DNA from: Ktedonobacterales bacterium
GTDB taxonomy: Bacteria > Chloroflexota > Ktedonobacteria > Ktedonobacterales > DATBGS01
Direction: 5' to 3'
DNA: 64,000 nt
Assembly: GCA_036557285.1 (NCBI GenBank)
Contig: DATBHW010000005.1
Coordinates: forward strand, 1 to 64,000
This document shows positions 43,816 to 51,768 of this stretch, one piece after another (the stretch's first letter is position 1; each line of letters opens with the position of its first letter). The position numbers and the translations under genes were made by a program. The notes beneath the pieces are model-generated. The model was not told where the DNA came from. It searched no databases and saw only the letters and a program-made list of their open reading frames with translations.

Positions 43816-45336
43816 CTATGATACCTCCCCCGATAGAACAAGCTGGGCTGACTCTGTTGCAATCGTTGGTGTCCCCACCCTGGCTTCATCAGCCTCTTGC
43901 GTGGTCAATCGTCGAGCGCAGGCCAGCAGCAGCGCCGCTGGCAGCGCGCAGAAATAGAAATATGTTGGCAGGCTGCGCCAGGCCAGGAAAAGCGGCAATA
44001 CCGCCAGCACCATCGCAGCCTCGGGGCGTTCTCGCCCCCAGCGAAAATACCAGAGTAGCGCCCCAACCATCGCTGCCCCCTCCAGCACTGTATAGGCTGC
44101 GTGCGGCAAGAACGGCAGGAGCTTCCCGACGGAAAGCGCGATCAGTCCCGCGCCTTCTGGAAACATCGGATCACGCAGCGGCGCAAGCACCCCCGCGACC
44201 CAGGCGGAGCCATCCATCACGATAAAGGGCAGGTTGGCCGCCAGGAACAAAGCCACAGCTAACCCCGTCCGCACCAGCGCATCCCGCAAACCCAGGCGTT
44301 GATAAATAAAGATCAAATAGAACGGCAGATAAAACCACGCATTTTGCTTACTGGCTATCGCCAGCCCGACGAAGATCGCCGACACCCACCAGCGTTCCCA
44401 GAACAGCCAGGCGAGAAAAACGAGCAAGATATAGAACATATCCAGATCGCCAGCCAGCACCGAGTTCAACACAGGCAAATCCGCCAGAAAGAGCAGCGCC
44501 ACCCACCAGCGTAAGTCACGCCGCACAAAACGCAGCCCGATCACCGCGAGCAGCGCCAGACACAAGAGATAAAAAGGTAACACCGTTGGCAAACCGGCCC
44601 AGACCAGCGGAACCAGCGCCAGAAAAGACAGCGCCGGATAGCTGGCATGCGACTCAAACTCCAGCACCTGATCAGGCTGCCCTACGGGTTCTTGCGCCAG
44701 CAGCGCCCGCAGTTGCTCTTTGGTAGGGTAATCTTGCTGGTGCGCCAGCGCCCCCTGTTGGAGCGGTGTTGTAAACTCCGCAGACTGGTGATAGTCCCGA
44801 ATCGCAGCAACAATATCCGAGTTAGTGTATGGATTCTGCCCATGCAGCAAAAGATACGCAGCGTTATGGTCCAGCAGCGTCCCATCATTGAAATAGACCG
44901 GCGGCTGAAAACTCTCCACCACCAGTAAGCCAACCTGGCGCAGACCCAGCATCGCTAAAATCAGGCAGCTTATCAGCGCAGCCCACCCCAGCGCGCGACC
45001 AACCTTGCCAACAAGCAGCTTTGGGAGGCGCGGACTCACCGCCAGGCAGAGAGCGATAAGGCTCAGGCCCATCATCAGGAAAGAAACCGTCTCCGCGCCT
45101 GCAAGGCCAAACGCCCCGCGCGTCCACTCAGAGGGGATCTCTTGATACGCTTGAAGCCCAATCGCCAACCCCAGCAGCAGCAGACGCAGCGGCAGATGCG
45201 TGGAAGAGGCTTCATCAATCAAATCATCTGCCTGGCCCGACACAGAAGCAGCAGGTTGCTGCCTGCCAAAAGACCATGCGCCTAATTGTAACGGCCAGAT
45301 TCCAGGAATCAAGCCTGTTCGCCGAAAAAACGTCAA
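43816..45336 (-). CDS. Multi-pass membrane glycosyltransferase-like protein (GT-C/GT87)
   Basis: The protein has 506 residues and around ten to eleven membrane helices. After helix 3 comes a large loop with FNDGTLLDHNAAYLLLHGQN and PYTNSD, then the FESHASYPALSFLALVPL block, as in GT87-like proteins. LAGDLDMFYILLVFLAWLFW and SKQNAWFYLPFYLIFIY are further conserved-looking segments. It is paired with the next gene, suggesting cell-surface glycan or glycolipid assembly. The exact sugar is unknown. Confidence 0.7.
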   Translation of the reverse strand: MTFFRRTGLIPGIWPLQLGAWSFGRQQPAASVSGQADDLIDEASSTHLPLRLLLLGLAIGLQAYQEIPSEWTRGAFGLAGAETVSFLMMGLSLIALCLAVSPRLPKLLVGKVGRALGWAALISCLILAMLGLRQVGLLVVESFQPPVYFNDGTLLDHNAAYLLLHGQNPYTNSDIVAAIRDYHQSAEFTTPLQQGALAHQQDYPTKEQLRALLAQEPVGQPDQVLEFESHASYPALSFLALVPLVWAGLPTVLPFYLLCLALLAVIGLRFVRRDLRWWVALLFLADLPVLNSVLAGDLDMFYILLVFLAWLFWERWWVSAIFVGLAIASKQNAWFYLPFYLIFIYQRLGLRDALVRTGLAVALFLAANLPFIVMDGSAWVAGVLAPLRDPMFPEGAGLIALSVGKLLPFLPHAAYTVLEGAAMVGALLWYFRWGRERPEAAMVLAVLPLFLAWRSLPTYFYFCALPAALLLACARRLTTQEADEARVGTPTIATESAQLVLSGEVS

Positions 45337-45515
45337 GCGCCCTTGTCCTCCAGAAAGTGTACCGCCTCACGAACCGGGCGCTCCAATGCTTAAACTATGT
45401 AGCGTATCTACAAAACCGCACTGGAAATGCCTGGCCGCACCCTCAGATAAGAACGAGCAGCAGCGAAAAGAGGTCACACTCTGGCCGAGAAGAGTACCTG
45501 GCAGGACACACTCAC

Positions 45516-45558
45516 AAAAAAGGCGGGAACCGGCAGAGTCTCTGCTTCCGGTTCCCGC
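45516..45558 (-). terminator. Rho-independent terminator of the hemB operon
   Basis: On the minus strand: stem GCGGGAACCGG/CCGGTTCCCGC (11 bp) with an inner CAGAG pairing, followed directly by CTTTTTT. Located 26 bases after the hemB stop codon. Confidence 0.9.
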
Positions 45559-45583
45559 TGTTATTGGATGTGCGCTTTAGCGC

Positions 45584-46633
45584 CTAACGCTCAGCCAGCC
45601 AGGCCGCCACGTCTTTTGCGTGATAGGTAATGATGAGGTCAGCGCCCGCCCGGCAGATACCCGTCAATATCTCCATCGTAATCCGCCGCTCATCAATCCA
45701 GCCATTGCGGGACGCCGCCTTGACCATCGCATACTCGCCGCTCACGTTATAAGCCGCCAGCGGCAGATCAAACTGCTCGCGCGCCCGCGCCAGCACATCC
45801 AGATAGGCTAAGGCCGGCTTGACCATAATCAGGTCTGCGCCCTCCTGCACATCCAATTCAATCTCGCGCAGCGCCTCGCGGGTATTGGGTGGGTCCATTT
45901 GATAGGCCCGGCGGTCTCCAAACTGCGGAGTAGATTCCGCCGCTTCGCGGAACGGGCCATAAAAGCCCGACGCATACTTGGCCGAATAGGCCATAATCGG
46001 CGTCTGACTAAAGCCATGTTCATCCAGCGCGGCGCGGATAGCGCCAACCCGTCCATCCATCATATCCGACGGCGCAACCATATCAGCGCCAGCCTCCACA
46101 TGTGAAAGCGCCTCGCGGACCAGCAAGCGCAATGTCGCGTCATTTTGCACCTCGCCATTCACCACCACGCCGCAATGACCATGACTGGTATATTCGCAGA
46201 AGCACACATCGGTAATCACGACCAACTCTGGCGCCTGCGCTTTAATAGTGCGAATCGCCCGCTGCACAATCCCTTCAGGATGATAAGCCTGTGAACCAAA
46301 CTCGTCCTTCTCCGCAGGGATACCAAAAAGCAGCACTGCTGGAATGCCCAGGCTGACAACAGACGCGATCTCGCGCTCCAACCCATCCACCGGCCACTGA
46401 TACTGCCCCGGCATAGAAGCGATCTCTTGAGGCTGGCGCACCGTCTCCGCAATGAACAGCGGAAAGATCAGTTGATCGACAGAAAGCCGGGTTTCCCGAA
46501 CCATTCGGCGCAGCGTCTCTGTGCGCCGGAGGCGGCGCAGGCGGCGGCCAGGGAAACCTTCTCCGCGCGCAATAGAAAGGTGAGACGCCTCGGAAACCAT
46601 CTTCGAGGCGGGAGACATCACATCGCCTGGCAT
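45584..46633 (-). CDS. hemB: Delta-aminolevulinic acid dehydratase (porphobilinogen synthase)
   Basis: The protein has 349 residues from ATG 46633 (AAGGAG ten bases upstream). It condenses two 5-aminolevulinate molecules to porphobilinogen in haem and corrinoid synthesis. The zinc site cysteines are in DVCFCEYTSHGHCG. The two active lysines are in MAYSAKYASGFYGPFREA and LIMVKPALAYLD. The basic stretch GRRLRRLRRTETLRRM near the N-terminus is usual. It lies 17 bases after a GNAT gene on the same strand. Confidence 0.96.
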   Translation of the reverse strand: MPGDVMSPASKMVSEASHLSIARGEGFPGRRLRRLRRTETLRRMVRETRLSVDQLIFPLFIAETVRQPQEIASMPGQYQWPVDGLEREIASVVSLGIPAVLLFGIPAEKDEFGSQAYHPEGIVQRAIRTIKAQAPELVVITDVCFCEYTSHGHCGVVVNGEVQNDATLRLLVREALSHVEAGADMVAPSDMMDGRVGAIRAALDEHGFSQTPIMAYSAKYASGFYGPFREAAESTPQFGDRRAYQMDPPNTREALREIELDVQEGADLIMVKPALAYLDVLARAREQFDLPLAAYNVSGEYAMVKAASRNGWIDERRITMEILTGICRAGADLIITYHAKDVAAWLAER

Positions 46634-46650
46634 AGTCTCACAGCTCCTTC

Positions 46651-47127
46651 TCACGGTTCATTCTGAAGGTGAAGGCGATAGTAGATTTCACGATGCCCTT
46701 CTTGGAAACCTAACGACTCATAAAGACGAATAGCAGGAAGATTTTGCTCAAACACATGCAGGTCAAGAAAGCTGATACCTTCGGCGCGGCTAAACGCAAT
46801 GAGCGTTTTCATCAGTTGATGAGCAATGCCATGCCCCCGATAGTCGGGATGAACCACCACGCGCTTGATATAGCCCACCTGTGTAGGCAGCGTCGCTGGC
46901 GCCAGCACCAGTTCCGCCTTGCCAACAGCCACAGCATCAGCCTCCGCAAGAAAAATCAGGTTGCGCTCGTGCATACTGGGATCAAGCGAACCAAAATACT
47001 TCTGAAGGTCGTGATGAATATTACGAAGCGGAGAAGTACCATAGCGATCTAAAGCTTCTATTGCGGGAATATCATCGAACGTTGCCTGTCGGATCACCAA
47101 CCCCGTTGTCAGATCACTTTCAGTCAT
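46651..47127 (-). CDS. GNAT-family N-acetyltransferase
   Basis: The protein has 158 residues. The GNAT core is visible: VGYIKRVVVHPDYRGHGIAH (acetyl-CoA-binding RxxGxG/A) followed by QLMKTLIAFSRAEGI, then RLYESLGFQEGHREIYYRLH. It resembles RimI-like enzymes. The substrate is unknown. It is the gene upstream of hemB, and a shared transcript is likely. Confidence 0.88.
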   Translation of the reverse strand: MTESDLTTGLVIRQATFDDIPAIEALDRYGTSPLRNIHHDLQKYFGSLDPSMHERNLIFLAEADAVAVGKAELVLAPATLPTQVGYIKRVVVHPDYRGHGIAHQLMKTLIAFSRAEGISFLDLHVFEQNLPAIRLYESLGFQEGHREIYYRLHLQNEP

Positions 47128-47164
47128 GCCTAACCTTCTGCGGCTGCGCTTCCTCGCCCCATCC

Positions 47165-47347
47165 TCACTCGCTCTTGCGTGGCAAGCGCAGCACCGCGAC
47201 TAAGGCCACCAGCGCGGTCAGCAGATATAACGAATAAATAATGTAATCTTCGGCGTCTTTCGCAGCGAAAATATGCGTAATACCAAAGACAAAAAAGCCT
47301 GCGCTAATGGCAAACAAAAGAAGCGTGCTGGTAAGTTTCCTCGACAT
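47165..47347 (-). CDS. Small two-helix membrane protein
   Basis: The protein has 60 residues with a clear GGGGAGAAGAGCT site before ATG. Two hydrophobic helices (LTSTLLLFAISAGFFVFGIT and YIIYSLYLLTALVALVAVLR) are joined by a short charged loop (AAKDAEDY). No known family. It heads the GNAT-hemB group, 37 bases upstream of the GNAT gene. Confidence 0.7.
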   Translation of the reverse strand: MSRKLTSTLLLFAISAGFFVFGITHIFAAKDAEDYIIYSLYLLTALVALVAVLRLPRKSE

Positions 47348-47442
47348 AGCTCTTCTCCCCCGTCAGGGAGGCTCCATTCTTAAAGCTGATGTAACATGCG
47401 CCTCGCGGCGTAAAAGTCCACTGGAGAGTTCGCATCAGCAGC

Positions 47443-47451
47443 ATTATATCA
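47443..47451 (-). promoter_or_regulatory. Extended -10 promoter for the small membrane protein-GNAT-hemB group
   Basis: On the minus strand: TG, one base, then perfect TATAAT (47443-47448), about 95 bases upstream of the first start codon. The -35 region is poor, as tolerated with an extended -10. Confidence 0.55.
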
Positions 47452-47570
47452 TAAGCCGCCGATCAGGGCTTGCATCGCCTCGGACCCTGGCTATCTAAAA
47501 TCATAGGGCCAAATGCTTACTTGCGACAAGTCTCGCCTCAACCTCAAGAGGTAGAGACTTTGCGAGTTCA

Positions 47571-47613
47571 TTGCTTCCAAGAAGTGAGAAGGTATAATCT
47601 CAAGAAGTGAGAA
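47571..47613 (+). promoter_or_regulatory. SDR promoter flanked by direct repeats
   Basis: TTGCTT (47571-47576), a 16-base spacer and TATAAT (47593-47598). The 13-base string CAAGAAGTGAGAA occurs at 47578-47590 (inside the spacer) and again at 47601-47613 (around the start site), 23 bases apart. Two copies around the -10 box look like a repressor-binding site. Confidence 0.55.
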
Positions 47614-47645
47614 AACGTAATAGCGCAGGAAGGAGTACCAGGTTT

Positions 47646-48404
47646 ATGCAGCTTGCAGGAAAAGTGGCGTTGGTCACAGGAGGCTCGCTAGGTATCGGCG
47701 AAGCGATTGCGCGCGCTTTTGGCCGCGAAGGCGCTCACATCACGGTTGACTACTTTCACCATCGGGAACCAGCCGAGCATGTATGCCGGGAGATCGGACA
47801 CGGACGCGCTATCGCCGTTCAAGCCGATGTCAGCAAAGTTGCCGACATCGAACGTCTGGTGCAGACAACAGTTGAGAAATTTGGGCGGCTGGATATTTTA
47901 GTAAACAATGCTGGTATTGAAATGCCCACACCCTTTCTCGAAGTCACTGAAGAACAATGGGACCAACAGCTTGCGGTAGACTTGAAAGGCCCGTTCTTTG
48001 TTGCCCAGGCTGCCGCGCGCCAGATGATAAAACACAAGAAGGGCAAAATCATCAACATCTCATCCGTTCACGAAGACCTGCCCATGCCTGGCAACGCCGC
48101 GTATTGCGCGGCAAAGGGCGGCTTACGCATGCTCATCCGCACTTTAGCCGACGAGCTAGCCCCGCATCACATCAATGTCGTTGGCATCGGCCCTGGCGCT
48201 ATCGCCACCCCGATTAACAAACACACTCTGGAAGACCCCCAGAAGGTCCAGGCCCTCTTGAGTACCATTCCGCTGGGGCGCATCGGCAAGCCGGAAGATG
48301 TAGCAGGACTGGCCGTCTGGCTGGCATCAGACGCGGCAGATTACGTAACCGGGACCACCTTCTTCATTGACGGCGGTCTGATGGTCCACGCCGGCAGCCT
48401 ATAG
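47646..48404 (+). CDS. Short-chain dehydrogenase/reductase
   Basis: The protein has 252 residues from ATG 47646 (AAGGAG ten bases before). Classical SDR: cofactor motif TGGSLGIGEAIARAFG, NNAG block DILVNNAGIEMPTPF, catalytic Ser in INISSVHEDLPMPG, and YCAAKGG with Tyr and Lys. The end block DYVTGTTFFIDGGLMVH is present. It is closest in style to glucose 1-dehydrogenase or 3-oxoacyl reductase. The substrate is not predictable. The gene stands alone behind a repeat-flanked promoter. Confidence 0.92.
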   Translation: MQLAGKVALVTGGSLGIGEAIARAFGREGAHITVDYFHHREPAEHVCREIGHGRAIAVQADVSKVADIERLVQTTVEKFGRLDILVNNAGIEMPTPFLEVTEEQWDQQLAVDLKGPFFVAQAAARQMIKHKKGKIINISSVHEDLPMPGNAAYCAAKGGLRMLIRTLADELAPHHINVVGIGPGAIATPINKHTLEDPQKVQALLSTIPLGRIGKPEDVAGLAVWLASDAADYVTGTTFFIDGGLMVHAGSL

Positions 48405-48455
48405 CCTATAAAGGCGCTCGCTCTTCGTAAATCATGGATGCGCCCATAGCCTGAA

Positions 48456-49151
48456 CTAATGCGCTGCCCTGCGGAACTTATAACCCAGCCCTCGCTCAGT
48501 CAGGATATAGTACGGATGAGCCGGGTTTGGTTCGATCTTGCCCCGCAGGCGGCGGATATAGACTTTCAGATAATCCAGTTCGCCTGCATACTCCTCACCC
48601 CAGACATGCTTGAGCAGCGTCTCGTGGGTGAGGATATGCCCGGCATTGCGCACCAGCAGATAGAGCAGGTTATACTCCGTTGGCGTCAGATCGATGACCC
48701 TGCCAGCAACACTCACCTCGCGGCAATCATAATTCATCCGAAAAGCCTCGCAGCAAAACGAAGGTGCTCGATCCGTCGGCGCAATCATCTCTGCCCGGCG
48801 CAGCACCGCTCGCACGCGCGCCAGCAGTTCCAGGTGGCTGAACGGCTTGGTAATATAATCATCCGCTCCCAACTCCAGCCCGCGCACCTTATCTAACTCG
48901 GCCCCTTTCACCGTCAGCAAGATAACAGGAATATTACTCACCTGGCGAACACGCCGCAGCACATCAAGCCCATTGAGGCGCGGCATCGCCACATCCAGAA
49001 TCATCAAATCTGGCGCATCATCAAAGAATCGCCCCAGCGCCTCTTCCCCATCTGAGGCGCACAGGACATCGCTTTGCGCCCAGTGCAGGCGGAAAATCGT
49101 CGAAGTAATCTCAAGCAAATCACACTCATCATCAGCAAGCAAGATACGCAT
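48456..49151 (-). CDS. OmpR/KdpE-family response regulator
   Basis: The protein has 231 residues. The receiver has LADDEC, phospho-acceptor Asp53 in LMILDVAMPRLNG and Lys in DDYITKPFSH. The OmpR winged helix has DLTPTEYNLLYLLVRNAG, VYIRRLRGKIEPNP and GLGYKF. It begins three bases after the kinase gene and is its partner. The target genes are unknown; the divergent nuo operon is a candidate by position. Confidence 0.93.
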   Translation of the reverse strand: MRILLADDECDLLEITSTIFRLHWAQSDVLCASDGEEALGRFFDDAPDLMILDVAMPRLNGLDVLRRVRQVSNIPVILLTVKGAELDKVRGLELGADDYITKPFSHLELLARVRAVLRRAEMIAPTDRAPSFCCEAFRMNYDCREVSVAGRVIDLTPTEYNLLYLLVRNAGHILTHETLLKHVWGEEYAGELDYLKVYIRRLRGKIEPNPAHPYYILTERGLGYKFRRAAH

Positions 49152-49154
49152 AGC

Positions 49155-50312
49155 TTATCCTGAATCAACAGCAGGCAGCGTAAAATAAAACGCGCTGCCC
49201 TTTCCAGAGACGCTCTCCACCCAGATATGTCCATCCTGCAAAACAACCAGTGCTTTCGCCAGCGCCAGCCCAATACCGAAGCCGCGCGAGGGAGCCTGGC
49301 TATTGGCCCCTCGATAAAACCACTCAAAAAGATGCCCCTGTTCTTCCAGCGGCACACCTGTCCCTTCATCGTGTACCCCAAACAACACTTCGCGCTCCTG
49401 GCCGTTCACCGTCAACCTGATAGCCGTCCCTGCCGGAGCATACTTCTGCGCATTGACCAGCAGATTCACTAAAATCTGCTCAAGCCGATGCCTATCCCCC
49501 AGGACGCAAACATCTTGTGGCTCAGCCTCGATCACCAGGCGCTGCCGTTTTCCCTCCAGAAGCGGGCCGAGCATCTGCCCAACGGATTCGGCTGCTGACT
49601 GGCAATGCAGACATTCGGGGATACATTCAAGCTGGCGATGATGCTCGCGCCACAGGGCAAGCAGATCATCAATCAACACATTCATCCGCGCGCAATTGCG
49701 CTCGATAACCCGCAGAAGGTTGTCCCGGCGCTCAGCCCTGGATTCATGCACGCCGCCAGCGAGCAGCGAAACGCTGGCGCTAATCGCGCTTAGCGGCGTA
49801 TACAATTCATGGGAAAGCTGCGAGAATACCGTCTGGCGCAGCGCCTCCCACTGGCGGCGCTCAGCTTCCCAGCTAGCCTTCGTGTGCCTGATATAGACCT
49901 TGATACCACTTATTCCCAGCGCAACTATCAACAAGAGCAGCGCGTGTTCAGCTAGCAAAGTGATTTGCAGCGCCGAAAATGGCTGGTGAGGCGTCAGCAG
50001 AACACCGAGCGCGAAGGCGCTACAGGCTAACCCGCCGAAACAAAGGCATATCATCGTTGATGACTCATCCAGCAAAGCGACAGCCCATCCTAAATAAAGC
50101 AGATAGAGTGGGCTTGCCCACCCGCCGCTGAGCGATACCAGGATAGTAATAACCGCCAGATCGAGCAAAAGCTGAGGTGGAGCAGGGTAACGCCAGCGCA
50201 ACCAACCAGGAAGCCTCCACGTAGAGCGCAGCGCGTAATACAAGACAAACACCCCTACCCAGGCCGCTGAATGTGGCAGCGGGGCTTTCACATGCGCGTG
50301 CGCCTCAAGCAA
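49155..50312 (-). CDS. Membrane sensor histidine kinase
   Basis: At least 385 residues. Several membrane helices (for example AAWVGVFVLYYALRSTW, LLLDLAVITILVSLSGGW, LYLGWAVALLD) lack a large external sensor, so it may sense membrane or energy state. HisKA has FSQLSHELYTPLSAISASVS, and the HATPase has NLLVNAQKYAP and GFGIGLALAK. The best listed start is TTG 50312. The same frame remains open upstream to about 50460 and encodes another hydrophobic helix (FWFFIATTIFLALLEAH) but offers no ATG, GTG or TTG, so the true start is unclear. The sequence AECxHC-like IPECLHCQS lies between the two kinase domains. Confidence 0.88.
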   Translation of the reverse strand: MLEAHAHVKAPLPHSAAWVGVFVLYYALRSTWRLPGWLRWRYPAPPQLLLDLAVITILVSLSGGWASPLYLLYLGWAVALLDESSTMICLCFGGLACSAFALGVLLTPHQPFSALQITLLAEHALLLLIVALGISGIKVYIRHTKASWEAERRQWEALRQTVFSQLSHELYTPLSAISASVSLLAGGVHESRAERRDNLLRVIERNCARMNVLIDDLLALWREHHRQLECIPECLHCQSAAESVGQMLGPLLEGKRQRLVIEAEPQDVCVLGDRHRLEQILVNLLVNAQKYAPAGTAIRLTVNGQEREVLFGVHDEGTGVPLEEQGHLFEWFYRGANSQAPSRGFGIGLALAKALVVLQDGHIWVESVSGKGSAFYFTLPAVDSG

Positions 50313-50815
50313 GGCAAGAAAAATGGTTGTGGCGATAAAAAACCAGAAGATTCCTTCACCAAGCCGCTGAGTTGGTATTGGGCCTGCCTGGGTCAGAGGG
50401 CTATGCTTCGCACCAGAGGGAGAGAAAGAAAAATCTATTGGTCCTGTCCTCTCTCAATGATCATATTCACTGGAAGCCAGATTGCGCCTGGCATGGGTTC
50501 GCACAAATTATGCCGGGGCGTCCTACAAGCGTTATGAGCACCGCTCGTATCCAGGCGCATCCCACCGCACATCGCGCGTGGAACGCTGGGCCGCTCGGTA
50601 GTTACGAGACGTTTTTGACAGCGCGTGGTACAATTTACGACGGCAGCAGCCGTAAGTGCCTGACTTCCTCCGCTGATCCCACTGATCGGCGGAGTCGTTA
50701 TCACCTGGCCGCCTTCCCACATCACCTCTTAAGGAGACTACCTTGCGGCGAGCGTAGAGGAACCCAAACCAATATGGCTCGATCAGACGCTCCGCTCGCC
50801 CGTTGGAGGCAAACC
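50313..50815. other. Divergent region between kinase and nuo genes
   Basis: This 500-base interval contains the possible 5' extension of the kinase gene (minus strand) and the leader of nuoJKLMN (plus strand). TACAAT at about 50629 and TTGACA at about 50615 are too close together to form one promoter, so the nuo promoter cannot be fixed. A small hairpin (TCCGC ... GCGGA, about 50669-50694) lies in the leader. Confidence 0.35.
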
Positions 50816-51343
50816 ATGCTTTCTGTGATCGCCACCATAGCGTTCTGGGTTATCGCCGCGCTATTGGTCGGCTCGGCGCTGGCAGTGGTCTTGCGCCGCA
50901 ACATCGTTCACGCCGCTCTTTTTCTCGTCCTCGTTTTCGGGGCGACTTCTGGCATCTTTATCTTGCTCAACGCCGAGTTTATCGCTATTGTGCAGATACT
51001 AATCTACGCGGGCGCAATTACCATTCTGATCCTTTTCGCCATCATGCTCACACGCCACAGCATGTCGCGCCAGAGCAATCCGGCGAACAAACAACTCTGG
51101 CCTGCGGCCATCGTCTGCGTACTGCTGGGAGCCAGCATCATCTTCGCCATGTTCACCCCAGGTTCGCAGCTTCATCCAGAGGCCGATAGCACATTCATAA
51201 GTACCAGCATAAACAACGTCCTTCGCATCGGGCAGCTTCTCTATAGCCCATCCGGGTATAGCTATGTACTCCCCTTTGAAATAGCCTCCCTGGTGTTGCT
51301 CGTTGCTATTGTAGGGGCTATCGCCATCGGCAGGGAGGATTAA
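50816..51343 (+). CDS. nuoJ: NADH-quinone oxidoreductase subunit J
   Basis: The protein has 175 residues from ATG 50816 (GGAGGCAAACC before ATG). Longer frames upstream lack a start site. NuoJ hallmark: NIVHAALFLVLVFGATSGIF then LLNAEFIAIVQILIYAGAIT and ILILFAIMLT. Five hydrophobic helices. It is part of the membrane arm of complex I and adjoins NuoK. It opens a nuoJKLMN operon that lacks nuoA to nuoI. Confidence 0.92.
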   Translation: MLSVIATIAFWVIAALLVGSALAVVLRRNIVHAALFLVLVFGATSGIFILLNAEFIAIVQILIYAGAITILILFAIMLTRHSMSRQSNPANKQLWPAAIVCVLLGASIIFAMFTPGSQLHPEADSTFISTSINNVLRIGQLLYSPSGYSYVLPFEIASLVLLVAIVGAIAIGRED

Positions 51344-51345
51344 AA

Positions 51346-51702
51346 ATGACCCCGTTTGTTTCAGGTGATATTGGTTCCATCTTCTATCCCCTTACGCTGG
51401 GGCATTTTCTGGTCCTGGGAGCAGTGCTATTCTGCATCGGGCTTTTTGGCGCGCTCACCCGCCGCAATGCCGTTGCCGTGTTGATGAGCATCGAAATTAT
51501 GCTCAACGCCGTCAACGTCACACTGGTAGCTTTCGCCTATTTCAATAAGCCAACTGCGAACCTTCTTACCGGACAAATCTTCGCCATCTTTATTATCACT
51601 GTTGCGGCAGCCGAGGCAGCGGTGGCGTTAGCCGCCATTATCGCTATCTACCGACGGCGCAACACCATTGATGTCAGCGACATCAACATGATGAAATGGT
51701 AA
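51346..51702 (+). CDS. nuoK: NADH-quinone oxidoreductase subunit K
   Basis: The protein has 118 residues with three membrane helices. NuoK signature: FCIGLFGALTRRNAVAVLMS then IEIMLNAVNVTLVAFAYF and VAAAEAAVALAAIIAIYRRR. The two conserved membrane glutamates (IEIML and AAAEAAV) needed for proton pumping are present. Its start follows the nuoJ stop by two bases. The N-terminus has about 18 extra residues compared with the usual ~100. Confidence 0.94.
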   Translation: MTPFVSGDIGSIFYPLTLGHFLVLGAVLFCIGLFGALTRRNAVAVLMSIEIMLNAVNVTLVAFAYFNKPTANLLTGQIFAIFIITVAAAEAAVALAAIIAIYRRRNTIDVSDINMMKW

Positions 51703-51768
51703 TACCGTATCTGTTGAGCGCAACGTCGCGCCTAACCACCAAAATACGTATGAGAGGTTAGCTAGCTT

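Noticed and set aside
50372-50815. N-terminal extension of NuoJ
   Set aside because: Low-complexity, non-membrane sequence without a start site; ATG 50816 has GGAGG at the right distance.
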